64,000 bases of DNA, from NCBI GenBank assembly GCA_010645155.1, contig CM021312.1:10387677-10451676 (forward strand), written 5' to 3'. Under the pieces are notes generated by a model. The model did not search any database. It had not been told where the DNA came from and saw nothing but the letters and a program-made list of their open reading frames with translations. Positions within the stretch are counted from its first letter, which is position 1. Every line of letters starts with the position of its first letter. Below are positions 23,815 through 35,970 of the stretch, in pieces. Source of the stretch: Tigriopus japonicus. Lineage: Eukaryota > Arthropoda > Copepoda > Harpacticoida > Harpacticidae. The translations under genes were made by a program, and so were the position numbers.

Positions 23815-24481
23815 GAAAGCGTGCTTGGAACTGTGCTTCAAAACGTTTTGTATCAGTGTCGCCAAAGTGAATCATTTTTCGAAAATGCTACTATGAAGTT
23901 TTTGATGGTACAAGAGCCAATTACCCACTTACCTTGTGCAATTTGCACAATTAAAGAGAACTAAGTACAAGAGAAAGAACATGTGTAACATTGACAAAGA
24001 AATCAATGTTAATATCTTAACAAAAGCGTAAGAAACAGCGACCTCAATAGAGTCCTTTAAGCGCAACCACTGAAATAGAAAACACGGGCAACCTTCGAGT
24101 ATCATGACACAAAATTTCTGGTTTTACGTATCCAGTATTTATTGAGAAGTTCGAAAATGGGTCAAACTTTTTTTCGTCTGTGTCACGTTACAATTCTGGG
24201 AGCTGTATTAGAACGGTGACCTCCCAGTCAGCTGTTCATTAAAGGACCTATATGATTTTATCTTAGCCTATGATCTTGACAAACATTTTTCTTCTGCTAA
24301 GCAACTAGAGAGCAAGGATAACACAAAACACTAACAAAATGTTTTTCTACTATTGTTCAACAATCCTCGGTTCACTTGACAACCATATAGGTAAAGTGGC
24401 AAGCCTGCGTATACTTTAACCCCATGTCGGTGGTTTGGTAAGTCTCAAGTTCATGGTGTACTACCGGAATAATTTCCACTC
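23815..24481 (+). repeat. Diverged copy of the SDR upstream unit (copy 1)
   Basis: This stretch aligns in blocks with 60060-60740. Landmarks are CTTCAAAACGTTTTGT, CAGTGTCGCCAAA, CAAGAGCCAATTAC, TTCTGCTAAGCAAC, and the module GTATACTTTAACCCCATGTC ending at TTTCCACTC (24409-24481). It lies just upstream of SDR copy 1, so gene and upstream DNA were copied together. About 200 bp in the middle (24060-24280) has no partner in copy 3. Confidence 0.75.
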
Positions 24482-24497
24482 CTGCTCATTTGCCATC

Positions 24498-25834
24498 CAG
24501 GGTTGCCAGGTGGCCGAATCCTCGGCCACTTTTGGCAACTGGTCGAATCTGAACCCGGTGGCCGAGAAAAAAACATTCTCTCGGCCACTTCCAAAAGTGG
24601 CTGAAAGTGGCCGAATTTGAGATTTGGTGGCCGAGACAAAATATTTCCTCTGCCATTTCCAAGTGGCCGAAAGTGGCCGAAGAGAGCAAAAACATACTTA
24701 AAATGTTTATGAAATTTGTAAAATGAATCCTGCATTGGCCTGAAATCTGACTACATTTGAACGTGACATGTTCTGCCAACCAGAGCATTGACATCTAGGT
24801 ATACATACTTGAAACATTTAGTTTTTGTCCAAAAACTGGGCACTGCAATATTTCAAACTTCGATACAATGGTCAATTTTAGAATCAGAAACGCCCTTAGA
24901 AGAAACTTTTGTTTGATGTGACTTCCGTTTAATGTTGTTTAATACAACAATCACAACAAAATTACAAAAACAATACAACAATGTCGTTAAATAGTTTCAT
25001 TCTGACATCTTTTGCACACAGTTCTGAAGGAAACAAACAATTTACCTAGATTTTTTTAAATTTTCCCAATTTGGTAATTTTGGAAAAACGGCAAATTTTT
25101 CTAACCACATTATAAATTATTATTTACAAGTGCCTGATGGTCCCAAAGATAAACTAAATCTTTTTGTTGCAACTGCAATAAACAATGTCGCCTTGCTTCC
25201 TAACTTTGATTTTGATTGATAAAGTAATCTTTTTTCAGAAAAAAATAAGAAACATAACGGAATGAGCAATTTTCCCACTTTAAAAAAATCCCAGTTTGAT
25301 AGTTTTGGACAAAAGTTTAAGATTTTGGTAATTACATAGTAAAATGTAATTTACTACTATCTGGTGGCCCTGCTCATTGGGTTTGCAAATTGGATAACAA
25401 TTGCATTAACAACTGCATAACAATTGCAATAACCAATTGGATAACAATTTCAAAGTAAAGTATCTTTGCTTGGAATTGTTGGAACTAGAAATTTTATTTT
25501 TGAGGCTGAGCCAAATGGTAATTGAGGGAATTGAAATTTCACTTATTGTGATACAAGTATTTTTCAAACGATTTTGGTCCAAATTTTCAGTGTTAAACTA
25601 AATGCTTGATTTTTTCAGATTTTCTGATTTTTTTTCAATTTTTTTCGAAAGAAGTAAAAAAATGAAAAGAGAAAAAAAAAATGACGGATCGAATAAAGGT
25701 TTAGGCAAAAAGCACCTTTTTCAGTAAGAATTTGTATTTCATTGTGAGGCCGAAAGTGGCCGAAGGCTTCAAAAAAGTGGCCGAATTTCAAAGCAAAAGT
25801 GGCCGAGAGGCTTCCCAAGAACCTGGCAACCCTG
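24498..25834. mobile_element. hAT-type element, GTGGCCGAA family, in the SDR copy 1 leader
   Basis: Ends CAGGGTTGCCAGGT and ACCTGGCAACCCTG are perfect 14-bp inverted repeats. A perfect 8-bp target duplication TTGCCATC flanks it (24490-24497 and 25835-25842). Subterminal parts carry many GTGGCCGAA/TTCGGCCAC copies on both sides, with an AT-rich centre without a transposase. It separates the conserved upstream module from the SDR copy 1 start codon 37 bp downstream. Confidence 0.92.
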
Positions 25835-25871
25835 TTGCCATCTGCAATCACAACTCTTCTACTCTGCCAAA

Positions 25872-26618
25872 ATGTCTCCCAAGAACATTCTCATCACCGG
25901 TTGCAACCGTGGAATCGGCTTAGAATTCGTCAAGCAATACCTCAACGGCCCTAATCCACCTACAAATCTCTTTGCCACTTGCCGCAATCCCGAAAAAGCT
26001 CCAGAGCTCACTGAGTTGGCTAAGACTCATGCCAATCTTCATGTCTTGGCTCTGGACGTGACCAATCATGCCTCTTTTCCGGATCTGGTCAAATCCGTCA
26101 GCCAAACCGTAAACCAAGATGGTTTGAATCTGGTTATTAATAATGCCGGCCTCTTACCTTCCGAGAAAGAAGGTGGAGTTACGCCTGACAAAATGAGAGA
26201 GGCCTTTGAGGTGAATACGATTGCTCCCTTGTTCTTGTCCAAGGCCTTGTTGCCTTTGGTCAAAATGGCTGCTCAAAAGGAGGCCTCAATGCCCATGGGT
26301 ATTGAGAGAGCGGCTATTGTTTTGATGTCCACGGCTGTGGCTTCTATTTCGGAGAATTCTGGCGGTGGAAATACGGCTTATCGAGCGAGTAAAACCGCTC
26401 TGAATCAAGTGATGAAGAATCTGTCCATTGAGTTGAAATCGGATGAGATCTTGGTGATGGCCTTACATCCTGGATGGGTGTTGACGGATATGGGTGGACC
26501 GAATGCCCTTATTACTGCTGAGACTTCCGTGGCCGGCATGATCAAGACTTTGAGCGGTCTCAAGGAAAAAGACCATGCTTCATTTCTTCGATATGATGGT
26601 ACCGGCATTGGATGGTGA
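25872..26618 (+). CDS. Short-chain dehydrogenase/reductase, sniffer/C-factor-like, copy 1
   Basis: A single exon encodes a 248-aa classical SDR, likely a cytosolic NADPH-dependent carbonyl reductase. The cofactor motif TGCNRGIG is at residues 9-16, NNAG at 90-93, the structural Asn in VNT at 115, and the catalytic Ser158-Tyr170-Lys174 in SISENSGGGNTAYRASK. The C-terminal PGWVLTDMGG is also typical. The ATG has context CCAAAATGTC, shared by all three copies. Copies at 46069 and 60903 are over 90 percent identical by eye. The lack of introns may be normal for this family or mark retroposition of an ancestor, but the shared upstream DNA shows that later copying was at DNA level. The upstream region is broken by a hAT element, which may change expression. 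Confidence 0.92.
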   Translation: MSPKNILITGCNRGIGLEFVKQYLNGPNPPTNLFATCRNPEKAPELTELAKTHANLHVLALDVTNHASFPDLVKSVSQTVNQDGLNLVINNAGLLPSEKEGGVTPDKMREAFEVNTIAPLFLSKALLPLVKMAAQKEASMPMGIERAAIVLMSTAVASISENSGGGNTAYRASKTALNQVMKNLSIELKSDEILVMALHPGWVLTDMGGPNALITAETSVAGMIKTLSGLKEKDHASFLRYDGTGIGW

Positions 26619-26956
26619 ATTTAGAACATGATATGTACACATTGAATCGTGGTTTTATGAAGTGTATTATGCAAAAATGAATACCAAATGTTCTTTACGA
26701 ATTGCTTTGCCTAATAATATATAAAAGATTGGGAAATTCTGAATTTCTCATGACTGAAGCCTCTTCTCGTGAGTTCTGGACCCCATTAATTTGTAATAAT
26801 TACAATTACCAATTTCAGTGCAGTATTTTTGAACCTGTTCACATTTCTGACGTCACCAAAAACGCCCTCTACGAGGGATTACCTATCAACATTCCTAACA
26901 AGGACGGTTTCATAAGGAACGTCAAAGAGGGCACCACCCGGTTTGGAAGGCACATA

Positions 26957-28598
26957 CAGTCAGGAGCAAAAGTATTTGTAACGTGACGAGAAAACCAGAA
27001 AATCCTTTATATTCAATTAAATACTATGCTAAGAAGTTTGTAAGAATGTAATATTTTTTTCCAATTAAAAATAATTCCAGTTTCCCGCAATTGTTTTATA
27101 AAAATGTCTGAAACTAACTCTTAATTATTAAAAATAAAATTTTAGATAGTGCAAAAGTATTAGTAACGCGCAAAAAAAGTTAACAAAATAGGTTTATAAA
27201 CAGATTTTTCATCAGAAAAAATTGATCGAAAGATGTAGAACATTCTGGAAAGCCGGAGAAAAGTCATTAAGTCTCCTTTTTTCCAAGATTTTCTAGATCT
27301 TTCTTGGATCTTATAAATTTTACGGAATTGAACAATTGCTTCACAGTCAGCCAATCATGACCAAGGTCAAGGAGCTCGACAAGGACTTGAAGTTGAAGAT
27401 AGTAAGTCTTCATCATGGAGGCAAGGGCTACAGAGCCATTTTGAAGCTTCTGGACATCCCGATTTCAATGATTCAGTACGTCGTGAAGAAGGCACAAAAG
27501 AACGGAACGGTTGAGAACCTCCCAAGATCCGGTCATCCAAGGAAACTGTCAGCCAGACTTGAGAGGAAGATTGTCAGAGAGGTCACAAATAATCCTCAAA
27601 CAACGGTCAAGGACATTTGGAACAGTCTCAGTGAAAATGGATTGTCCATCTCGAGGTTTACTGTTGCTCGCTCACTTCACAAAGCAGGATTGAAGTCTTG
27701 TTGCCCACGGAAGACTCCCTTGCTCAAGGATAGACACTTGAAGGCTTGCTTGGAATTTGCCAAGAAGTACCTTGACAAGACCAGTGACTTTTGGTCTAGG
27801 ATTCTTTGGTCAGATGAGACAAAAGTTGAGCTTTTTGGTCACAACGATGTTCAAAGGATTTGGCGACGTAAAGGAGAAGCGTTTCATCCAAAAAGCACCA
27901 TCCCTACGGTCAAGCACGGTGGAGGATCGATCATGTTATGGGGCTCCTTTTCCGCCAAAGGCACTGGTAACCTCGTGAGAATTCATGGGACAATGAAAAA
28001 AGAAGACTATCGGGATATCTTGGCTGAGAATCTCCAGAGTTCAGCTCGGAAACTTCGGCTTGGTCAACAGTTCGTCTTCCAGCACGACAATGACCCTAAG
28101 CACAACAGCATTTTGGTCAAGAAATGGTTGAAGGACAATCGGATTAAGGTCTTGGACTGGCCCTCCATGAATCCGGACCTTAATCCAATTGAAAACCTTT
28201 GGAGAGAATTAAAAGTCCGTATCCATGCAAGACGTCCAAAGACAATTGATGAACTGGAGCAAATCTGTTATGAAGAATGGGCTAACATTCCTTCAGATGT
28301 ATGTAAAAATCTTGTAAATGATTATAAAAAACGTCTGTTAAGTGTAATTCAGCAAAAAGGGCATTCAATAAACTATTGACAAAATGTTAGGAATACTTTT
28401 GCTCTTGGTCTAAAACATGTTCTGAGCAGTTTTTTAACCAAAATCTTGTAAATTTTTAAGAAGAAAAGTATCATAGCTTTTAAATGACAAAAGAATAACT
28501 AAGGAGCAAAATGGTTCTTAAATGTATTTTTCAAAAGTCGAGTATCATTTAAAAATTAATAAAATTTTTGAGGTTACAAATACTTTTGCTCCTGACTG
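26957..28598 (+). mobile_element. Tc1-like transposon, apparently complete
   Basis: TA target sites at 26955-26956 and 28599-28600 enclose inverted ends starting CAGTCAGGAGCAAAAGTA. Inner copies of the terminal motif (GCAAAAGTATTAGTAAC near 27151, and its inverse near 28391) give an IR/DR arrangement with two transposase sites per end. The transposase gene is intact. It is inserted ~340 bp downstream of SDR copy 1. Confidence 0.93.
27357..28379 (+). CDS. Tc1-like transposase (DD34E), intact
   Basis: The 340-aa single-exon ORF begins at ATG 27357 (MTKVKELDKD). Two helix-turn-helix DNA-binding parts occupy about residues 1-110, with an RSGHPRKLS linker (GRPR-type) between them. The catalytic core follows: first Asp in WSDETK, second in QHDNDPKHNS, and Glu in [11 protein letters not shown]. 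34 residues lie between the second Asp and the Glu, which defines DD34E. No stop or frameshift interrupts it, so it may still be active. The copy at 62066-63088 is a close relative with frameshifts. Confidence 0.94.
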   Translation: MTKVKELDKDLKLKIVSLHHGGKGYRAILKLLDIPISMIQYVVKKAQKNGTVENLPRSGHPRKLSARLERKIVREVTNNPQTTVKDIWNSLSENGLSISRFTVARSLHKAGLKSCCPRKTPLLKDRHLKACLEFAKKYLDKTSDFWSRILWSDETKVELFGHNDVQRIWRRKGEAFHPKSTIPTVKHGGGSIMLWGSFSAKGTGNLVRIHGTMKKEDYRDILAENLQSSARKLRLGQQFVFQHDNDPKHNSILVKKWLKDNRIKVLDWPSMNPDLNPIENLWRELKVRIHARRPKTIDELEQICYEEWANIPSDVCKNLVNDYKKRLLSVIQQKGHSINY

Positions 28599-28600
28599 TA

Positions 28601-29640
28601 TCTTTCTTGAAGTTTGATTCTCAGAGGCAATCCAGAAGATACAGCATGCGTCATCTAGAGGTCACGGATCTCCGTACTGTCGCGGCGGTATGCCTGCTTA
28701 GCCAGGAACCCAGTGCAGGAACCTCTCACCACAGGACGCGAACTTCAGCTGACGCGTAGCACAAGAGGGACCTTAAAACGGTGCAGCTCTGCAATGAATT
28801 TGAACGAAATTGCCAAAAGACGATAGAAAAAGGTGTTTGATAGCAAACATCACTGCAGAACAAAGTTGCAGCATGAGATAGCGCTCCTTTTCCTGCCATC
28901 AATTTCTATACTGATATTTTCTGTTTTCAGGAATTAGTCGAAATTGAGGTGCTTCAGATCAATGACTTGCTCAAAACTGAGATTGGATCTCAATTAAACG
29001 CATGTTTAACTTGAATATGACAATGCCAACTTCAGACAATGGGTTCAATTAAATGCGGATGAAGTTTCTTGAAAATTGAGCATGTTTTTGGAAAACAATG
29101 GCCCAGTTATTAACAATGAAAATTGGGTGTAAATCCAAAGCATCCACACCCTTCCCATAAAAACATCAATTTTGGTCAATATTTTACCGTCTGAAATGCT
29201 TGAAGTCCATTAGATGCCAAATATCAACATTTTGACAAGTCAAAACGAGAGGAAGCACAATATTGAACAAATTATTCATCAAGTTATAGTTGAGTTGTTG
29301 ATGATTCCCTCTGAATGAGTGTTCATGCGGAATGAAGTAAAGAACAGATCACCTTCACGGAGCACTATATTCTTCACTTTGATGGTGTTGTTAGGTACTT
29401 TTAATCTGAAACCATTGGTATTTCAGGATAAGTTGAATAGGGATGATAATGGGAGGTGAACGAGATTTACCCAAGAGTGGGTTGCATTTAATTATCTCTA
29501 AGAGACAGATACACATACCAGAATGATGTCTAGACAATTCATCCACTGATTTAGTATGAAATATTGAATATTGAGTCCATAACACTTGCCTATCGTTCAG
29601 TCCATTGGGCCTAATTGGCTCTCAAAAACAACAACAAACA
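28601..29640. other. Intergenic interval, nothing recognised
   Basis: The first ~150 bp is relatively GC-rich, the rest AT-rich. No gene or repeat edge is seen. Confidence 0.3.
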
Positions 29641-29654
29641 GCTGTCTTCGCATC

Positions 29655-30135
29655 TTTTTCTGTAAGTATATCCAAGAAGCACTGGAATCATGGAGTAGGA
29701 GGTAAGCAATGAGAATAATGATTTCCAGTAAGAACAATTCAATTACGTTCTTCTGCCATTGAGACCTTGCATATGTTGACAAGAATACGTATTTCAATTT
29801 TCAGCTCAATCAAACGTCGGAGACAAAAGTTATGCTCACTCAAAGTTCAGTGCAAATCCTACCGAGAATGAATGATCCAGCCCTTTTGTGGTAATCGTTT
29901 TACCACAAAAGGGCGAGTTCATTCATTCTATGCTCTCTTCAGTACATAAGTTTGAGAAGGCATAACTTTTCACTCCGGCATTCGATTTGGCTGAAATTTA
30001 AAATACGGGTTCTTCTCAATGCAAGCCAGGTCTCATTTGCAGAAGAACGCAAATGGTTCGTTTTTGCTGGAAATCATAATTCTCATTGCTAGCTTCCCAC
30101 TCCATAATTTCCGTGCTTCTTGGTATATCCATGGC
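29655..30135. mobile_element. Foldback element with perfect central hairpin
   Basis: Two ~240-bp arms are inverted copies at roughly 75-80 percent by eye. The centre is a perfect 15-bp stem, GCCCTTTTGTGGTAA and its inverse, around a 5-nt loop (29880-29914). A second member lies in the channel intron (9990-11060). Outer borders are approximate. Confidence 0.7.
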
Positions 30136-30221
30136 TTAGCTAGAGCTGAGAAGTCTGGAGCTGGTCTGTGCTGTTCATTCTTAAATTTTCCATTTTCCAT
30201 TCGATACATATGACTGATATG

Positions 30222-30704
30222 TAGGGATGGGCAAAAAGTGCAAATCAATAGAAGCTTTTGGTTTCCAAAAATTGCACAAAAATCAGCCCAAAATCGTAAA
30301 ATAAAGTGCAGAAAAAGGTCAAAAGCGCAAATAAAAACCAAAGAAGCGCAAATAAAATTTAAGAATATTGTAAAAAAACTGAAATTTCTGAAACAAAAAA
30401 GTTTCACATACTTTCTTGTCATCTGCTTGTTATTTTTCAATCTTGAAGAGGAAAATTTAGATATTGAAGTAGTAGTAATCAATACTATGCTAGCCTACAT
30501 GGGAGCCATAAAATCAGATTTAGTTTTCAAATTTGAAAAAAAATCCAGAAGTAAACATTTGCAAAGAGGAGCAAGCTCTCAACAATTTGTTAATTTTAGT
30601 TCGAATTTGTAAAAAAAATGTGCAAATAAAGGCGAAAAGTGCAAAAAGGCAAATAAATGGGTTTATGTTACCAAAAATCTTTTTACACTTTTTGCCCGTC
30701 CCTA
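30222..30704. mobile_element. hAT-type MITE, TAGGGATGGGCAAAAAGTG family, compact copy
   Basis: Inverted ends TAGGGATGGGCAAAAAGTG and CACTTTTTGCCCGTCCCTA, flanked by a perfect 8-bp duplication CTGATATG (30214-30221 and 30705-30712). The interior repeats GCGCAAATAAA/GTGCAAATAAA units. It is the same family as the outer element at 16339-18679. Confidence 0.92.
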
Positions 30705-30760
30705 CTGATATGACAAATGACAGATCTGATTCTGCCTGCATTTCTCAAGTGTGACGAGTT

Positions 30761-31424
30761 TTCAATGGGACACTGTAATCGCATGCGTTTTCTTTTCTTA
30801 CCGCTGGAGCCACCACCCCAACTTCAATCCGCCTGTCCTTGCTTGGAAGAAGTGAGAGTGCTTCAGTTAAAACGTGATAAATCCCTCCTGTGAAAGGCCC
30901 TTTGCCAAAATGAGAACAGAATTGACGGGGGTAGAGACATATCTAAGTTATCAAACAATCACTCTCAACATTGGTTGACAAAATGCGGAGGATTTTACGA
31001 TCAAAATGATAGCGATGATATTACGCTTCTTCACAGTCCAGCCCTACTTTGCCCATCTGCCAGTCTGCACTCCGTTACCTTAGCGGGAAATTTCAAAATT
31101 GGTCGCTCTCTTCTCAAAGGCAGACGAGACGCGGCAGCTGAGGCTGGAGTGCGAGGAAAAGTGAAATCATCACTATCATTTTGATCGTAAAATGCTCGGC
31201 ATTTTGTCAACCAATGTTGAGAGTGATTGTTTGATGACTTAGATATGTCTCTACCCTAATCAATTCTGTTCTCATTTTGGCAAAAGGCCTTTCACAGGAG
31301 AGATTTATCACGTTTTAACTGAAGCACTCTCGCTTCTTCCAAGCTAAGACAGGCGGATTGAAGTTGGGGTGGTGGCTCCAGCGGTAAGAAAAGAAAACGC
31401 ATGCGATTACAGTGTCCCATTGAA
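30761..31424. mobile_element. 664-bp long inverted repeat (foldback)
   Basis: Arms 30761-31020 and 31166-31424 are near-perfect inverted copies of ~260 bp, starting TTCAATGGGACACTGTAATC. The ~145-bp loop is unique. There is no ORF of note and no clear target duplication. Given the near identity of the arms, it is either young or maintained by gene conversion. Confidence 0.85.
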
Positions 31425-32653
31425 GATCGACATTTCACTTGTTTAAAAATAATGCGATGGTGTCAGTCAACTACTTTTATGCCTTGATTATCCCTACTTA
31501 CTTAAGATTTAATCACATAAGTTCACTTTTGTAGTGCACTTGATATGCAAAGCAAATTGAATGGATGTTTGCAGTATTTTGTTTTTCGAATTTTGTAAAT
31601 GCCTGTTGCTTCTTTAGTTCTTTGTGAGATCGCGGACATAAAGTCGTGCTGGACAAGTGAACCAAAACTTGAATAACTCAAAGTTGTTTGAAAAGGAAGT
31701 GATTCTGAAATTTTTGGTGGCTACATGCGACGTACCGATATTGCAACGTACCAACGTGTTTTAAAATGTGCTAAAAACTACTCTGGCTTCTTGTAAGAGT
31801 GAAATAAATAAACAACTTTTCACCAAACCTCACATTTATGTCGGAGGGCCAGACCTAATCAGGGTTCAAATTTTATTTGAAGACAAATTTGAATCATCCC
31901 TCTTTGTCTTGCTTGCTTGACTCAATGAACACGTAATTTACTTTAAAAACATTTACATGATTTTGATTCAAGCAAACTCATATGCCACTTTGATGATCCG
32001 GATCGAAGAACGCACGTTTGGGATTTTTATGATTAACACACTGACCCTGAATTACCATTCCGACGCGGCCCGTCGTCCAAACCATTGACTTCAATTAAAA
32101 CTAGACCGAGTGTAAGCCTAAAAATGTGTCTGTGGTCGCCAACTGTTGAGCGGCCAAAAGTGCAGGAACATTAGAAATGTGTGACTAGGCAAATGTCAAC
32201 CATGCAAGTGATGAGTCAAATGTGGAATTCAGAAATGGTTTTGGGTCATTTTTTGCTATTGCAAGTGGTCACTTTCTCGGAAGAACTGAAGATGTCACTA
32301 GGTGACCATACTTTGGATTTGAATACTTCAACTTGGAACTTTTTTGCCAATACATTGAATAAATCATTGGTAGGAAGAACATAAATTTAAGCTATTGCGT
32401 TATGTAGGGTTAATCCAATGCATATATGGACAAAAACTAACTTGTGGCTTCAAGAATGATTTTAAAAAGTTGGTCTTGATTTGCATGTTTGGTCACACTA
32501 ACTGTCTGCTCAACAGTTGTGAGGGCGACATTTCCCTCATAAGTTCAACGCATTCCGCCCCACTTGCCAAATCAGCCAGACTAAAGCTTGCACGCTATCT
32601 AGTGATTATAATTGATCTAAGATCCAAACTAAAAGCGTCGTCTTGCGTAAGTC
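31425..32653. other. Intergenic interval, no supported gene
   Basis: Contains a short ORF at 32192-32384 rich in ATG codons, discussed under rejected items. Nothing else seen. Confidence 0.3.
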
Positions 32654-34188
32654 CAAAACAACTCTAAACTTTACTTCGACACAAATCGATGGCCCTCTAG
32701 CGGTGATGCCAGCGTCATCAACCAACTCGCATCAGTTTGCGATAGTAACGCCATCTAACGCATTGTTTAGTACTAAACTAAGATGAAATCACCGAAGCAT
32801 CGGTGAAAGTCGAATTTAGAGTGTTGCATGTATAACCTGAAGTCTTGGATCAAATTACTTGGTAGGATTGCCTGTTTAGGTTAGTTAATAACACAATGAT
32901 ATTATATTGCATAAATATTACAACAGATTCTGAATTGATGTGTTCTGTTTTTTATAGAAAATGAGCTAAGACCCAAATCTGGACGGAAGAAAGGGTATTA
33001 TTAATCCCAAGTTTTTATCCAATACGGGGTCAGTTTTGGAAGACTTCACATTGGAACTACAACTCCCACTTCTAGCGCTCATTTGAATCTGGAAGGAACG
33101 AGTAAATTTGATTCCAGGATCTGGCTGATTCTTCTCAACGACATTGCCCTTTTTGCGCTTATTAGTGTCCTTTCAGATTAGAGTATTTATGATCTATTTG
33201 GGAATATTTTTGTTCATTTTGATATAGTTCGTGTAAATGCACTTTAAATAAGTTCAAAGTAGTGGACATTAACATTTGATGTTCTCCTCAAAAATTCTCA
33301 GAATTGTAGGCTCGTGCTTATCATCACTAGTACCTTGGTTCGAGAAACCTGGGCACAAAGATGTGCAAAGACCAATCTTAAATGCAATTTGGTTTGTGAA
33401 GAAATAAGTGAAAGTAATACCATTCCACATGTTGAGTCATCCCTAATTCGTCGTGAACTTTGTTGCCTGGTCATCTACACTCAAAGCTGTTAAGTCGAAA
33501 GATGTAAAATATCAATTTACAACTCCTCCTGTCACAAGCAAGGTTTGGAAAGATTGCTGACTAAATAGCTCGTGGTATGGAATAAGATTCGGCTTTAGGA
33601 GAAATTGGATGATCAAGTTTTACTGAATAACGCCCAGTTTCAGATTAGTGTATCAATTGCAATCTGATCACAGAGTTAGTTTCAACTTCAAACAAACCTA
33701 ATTGAATCATAGAGCTTTAGACTAATATCGATCCCCAAAAACATTACCATCGATGCATAAAAATGCACACATCATCTCACAGTGGACTGAAGGACCCAGG
33801 TCTAACAAAATGAAAGTTTTTTTGAATGAATCTATTTTCATCAGAATCATTCACGATCCTCTTTAAGTGGTCAAATTCATCTGACGAGACCTGAACAATG
33901 ACCCAAGAACTACCCAGTCTCTCGAGCTAGCAGAGTGACTGTCAATTGATTGACGCTGCAATCCAACATATTTGTCCGGCCCTATTGGTTCTAAGACAGG
34001 GAGTTTTTCAAATTGAGCCAAAATGACATTCGTTTTTCATTTTGTGGGCCAATACTTTCTGATTGGGTTTTAACGATTGGGTTTCATCAATTCCTAACAA
34101 CGGATGCTGTTTTCCTCATAGGAGTTCTTAGTACTTGCACTTTTTCTATTAAGACCATACAATTTGTAACTTTCTTACAAGATATCAC

Positions 34189-34581
34189 TTGCCTTTGCCT
34201 TTTATCAAACCTAAAGCCAAATTATCGGCTATTGTAAGGGTATTGAGAAAAATGGCACAATCAATCGGATCATTCATTGTCTTGGCAAAACCCTTCTTGA
34301 AGATGATGTCCACCCTGCTAGTTGTCTGTTTATCTGGATTGGATCTTATTTCTCAAAATCCAAATGTGAGGAATTCTTCTTTCTACATGTGTCCTGTTGG
34401 CCAACATCTACTGTATATACCCCTCACATGCTCCATTCGTATTGTTGAGGAACTTTCCCCATGTTATTTCACCTCTATTGGCCTTGTGCAAGGGGATCCA
34501 CTATCGCCAATGCTGTTCAACCTTTATTCATCCAACCTGCCCAAACTCGAAATCAGTTTTTCCACAATACGTTCAAAGTAG
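34189..34581 (+). pseudogene. LINE reverse transcriptase fragment inside the MULE
   Basis: The frame contains GLVQGDPLSPMLFNLY, the conserved QGDPLSP motif of non-LTR reverse transcriptases, preceded by ~110 residues that fit the palm region loosely. The catalytic FADD box is absent and the frame ends soon after, so this is a short remnant. Confidence 0.65.
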
Positions 34582-35785
34582 TGGTTTCTATCTCAAAGTA
34601 GCCAGTAACAATATCCAAAATCTATGGAACGCCCCTTTGTTGGAGGTTTTGGTCACATACCATGGAGGCAATACAACCTGACCTTAAAGTTTTGTCGTAG
34701 TTTTGAACCAAAACATTTGGTTCAATATGTAACATTTTAGTTGAACGAGCCCCAAATAGTCTCCCTATCCTTTAAGATGATATTTGTTAAACTATCAAGC
34801 ACATTGTAAGATGTGGACGGACGGCTCAAAGTTTATTTATTAAGGCGCCATTCTTTTGCCTTAATGTTGATGAATGATTGAGATTGTAAGAGCTCTTGAA
34901 TCATGATGGATATCAAGTATTTAAGTTGTTTTTGGTTGGAGTGTTCCCAAACCAATTCCATATCTCTAGGACCAAGTAAGATTTGATTTCCGCTATTTAC
35001 TAATTGTATTTTTACTTTGGTTTATAATGAGGTAGAATCCTGAATGAAGAAAACACCGGACATCCACACAACACTTGGTGTTCCACCACATATTTGTTAT
35101 TTAACTACATCCTAAACTAATACTAAAACATTCCACAATATAGCAGAGGCACACTGGATATTTGATCATTCTAATCCGTCCAGACATAGCTAAAATATTT
35201 GGGTTGAAAATACGATAATGGCACGACTTTTGTGTCTGATTGAACCTTCCTTTTAATCATATCATGGCCCATATTATAGAACATATTTTAGCGCATAAAT
35301 AGAACTACATTAACACGCAATAGTTTTGTTAGACTCCTGCTCTTTGAGGGCAGTTTTTAACAAGTGTCGAAACAATATTTGCTGATCATAAGAAATTTAT
35401 AAAAAAGTACAACAAAGTTAAACACAAGAATATGTCTTGAAATAAGCAAATATGACATTTACCAAGGTACGCTGTACAAAGATTAGAAGTTATACGACAG
35501 TAGTTTTGTTGCACCAAGAGATGACCAAGTACTAAGCATTTTTAATCCAACTTTAACCCCATACCACAAATTTGAAAGTACAAAGTAACGGTATAACTTT
35601 TGAATATAATTGGTAAAATGCACCCTGTCTTCCATTCCAGTGTTTAGCTTAAGACTAAAATGTTTGATTGAATTTTCAATACCTTATCAGAGGGCTCTTT
35701 TGAACATAAAACATTACTGATATTATACAGGTTTGGAACATATTAGAGTTCCATTGTAAACCAAGACTAACTCCCTAGTGCAGGG

Positions 35786-35970
35786 ATCAGCAATTACTTT
35801 TGGGTCAAGACCTACCAACTTTGACTTCATGTAGTCTGGGGCCCACCAATCAAATGGTAGGAGGTTCGTGGGCCCACAATTCAAAGATCAAAGAGCTCTG
35901 GGCTCGCGATTTTCAACTATGAATGGCTCCAGGGCCAACTGATCTTTGAATTGTGGGCCCACGAACCGGT
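35786..35970. mobile_element. Fragment of a CAGGGATC-GGCAA-type hAT MITE with internal hairpin
   Basis: Begins CAGGGATCAGCAATTACTTT, like the left end of the element at 58965. It holds an inverted pair (35869-35893 and 35938-35964) around GTGGGCCCACAATTCAAAG. The opposite end is missing. Confidence 0.5.

Noticed and set aside
16543..30612. Related ORFs in the two TAGGGA-type elements (FFNLEE-NLDIEVV)
   Set aside because: The similarity is that of the repeat family at DNA level. No transposase motif and different downstream frames.
32192..32384. Possible first exon of a secreted protein (MVLGHFLLLQVVTF...), followed by a GT-like donor, just upstream of the MULE
   Set aside because: Short, many alternative ATGs, and no downstream exon could be found.
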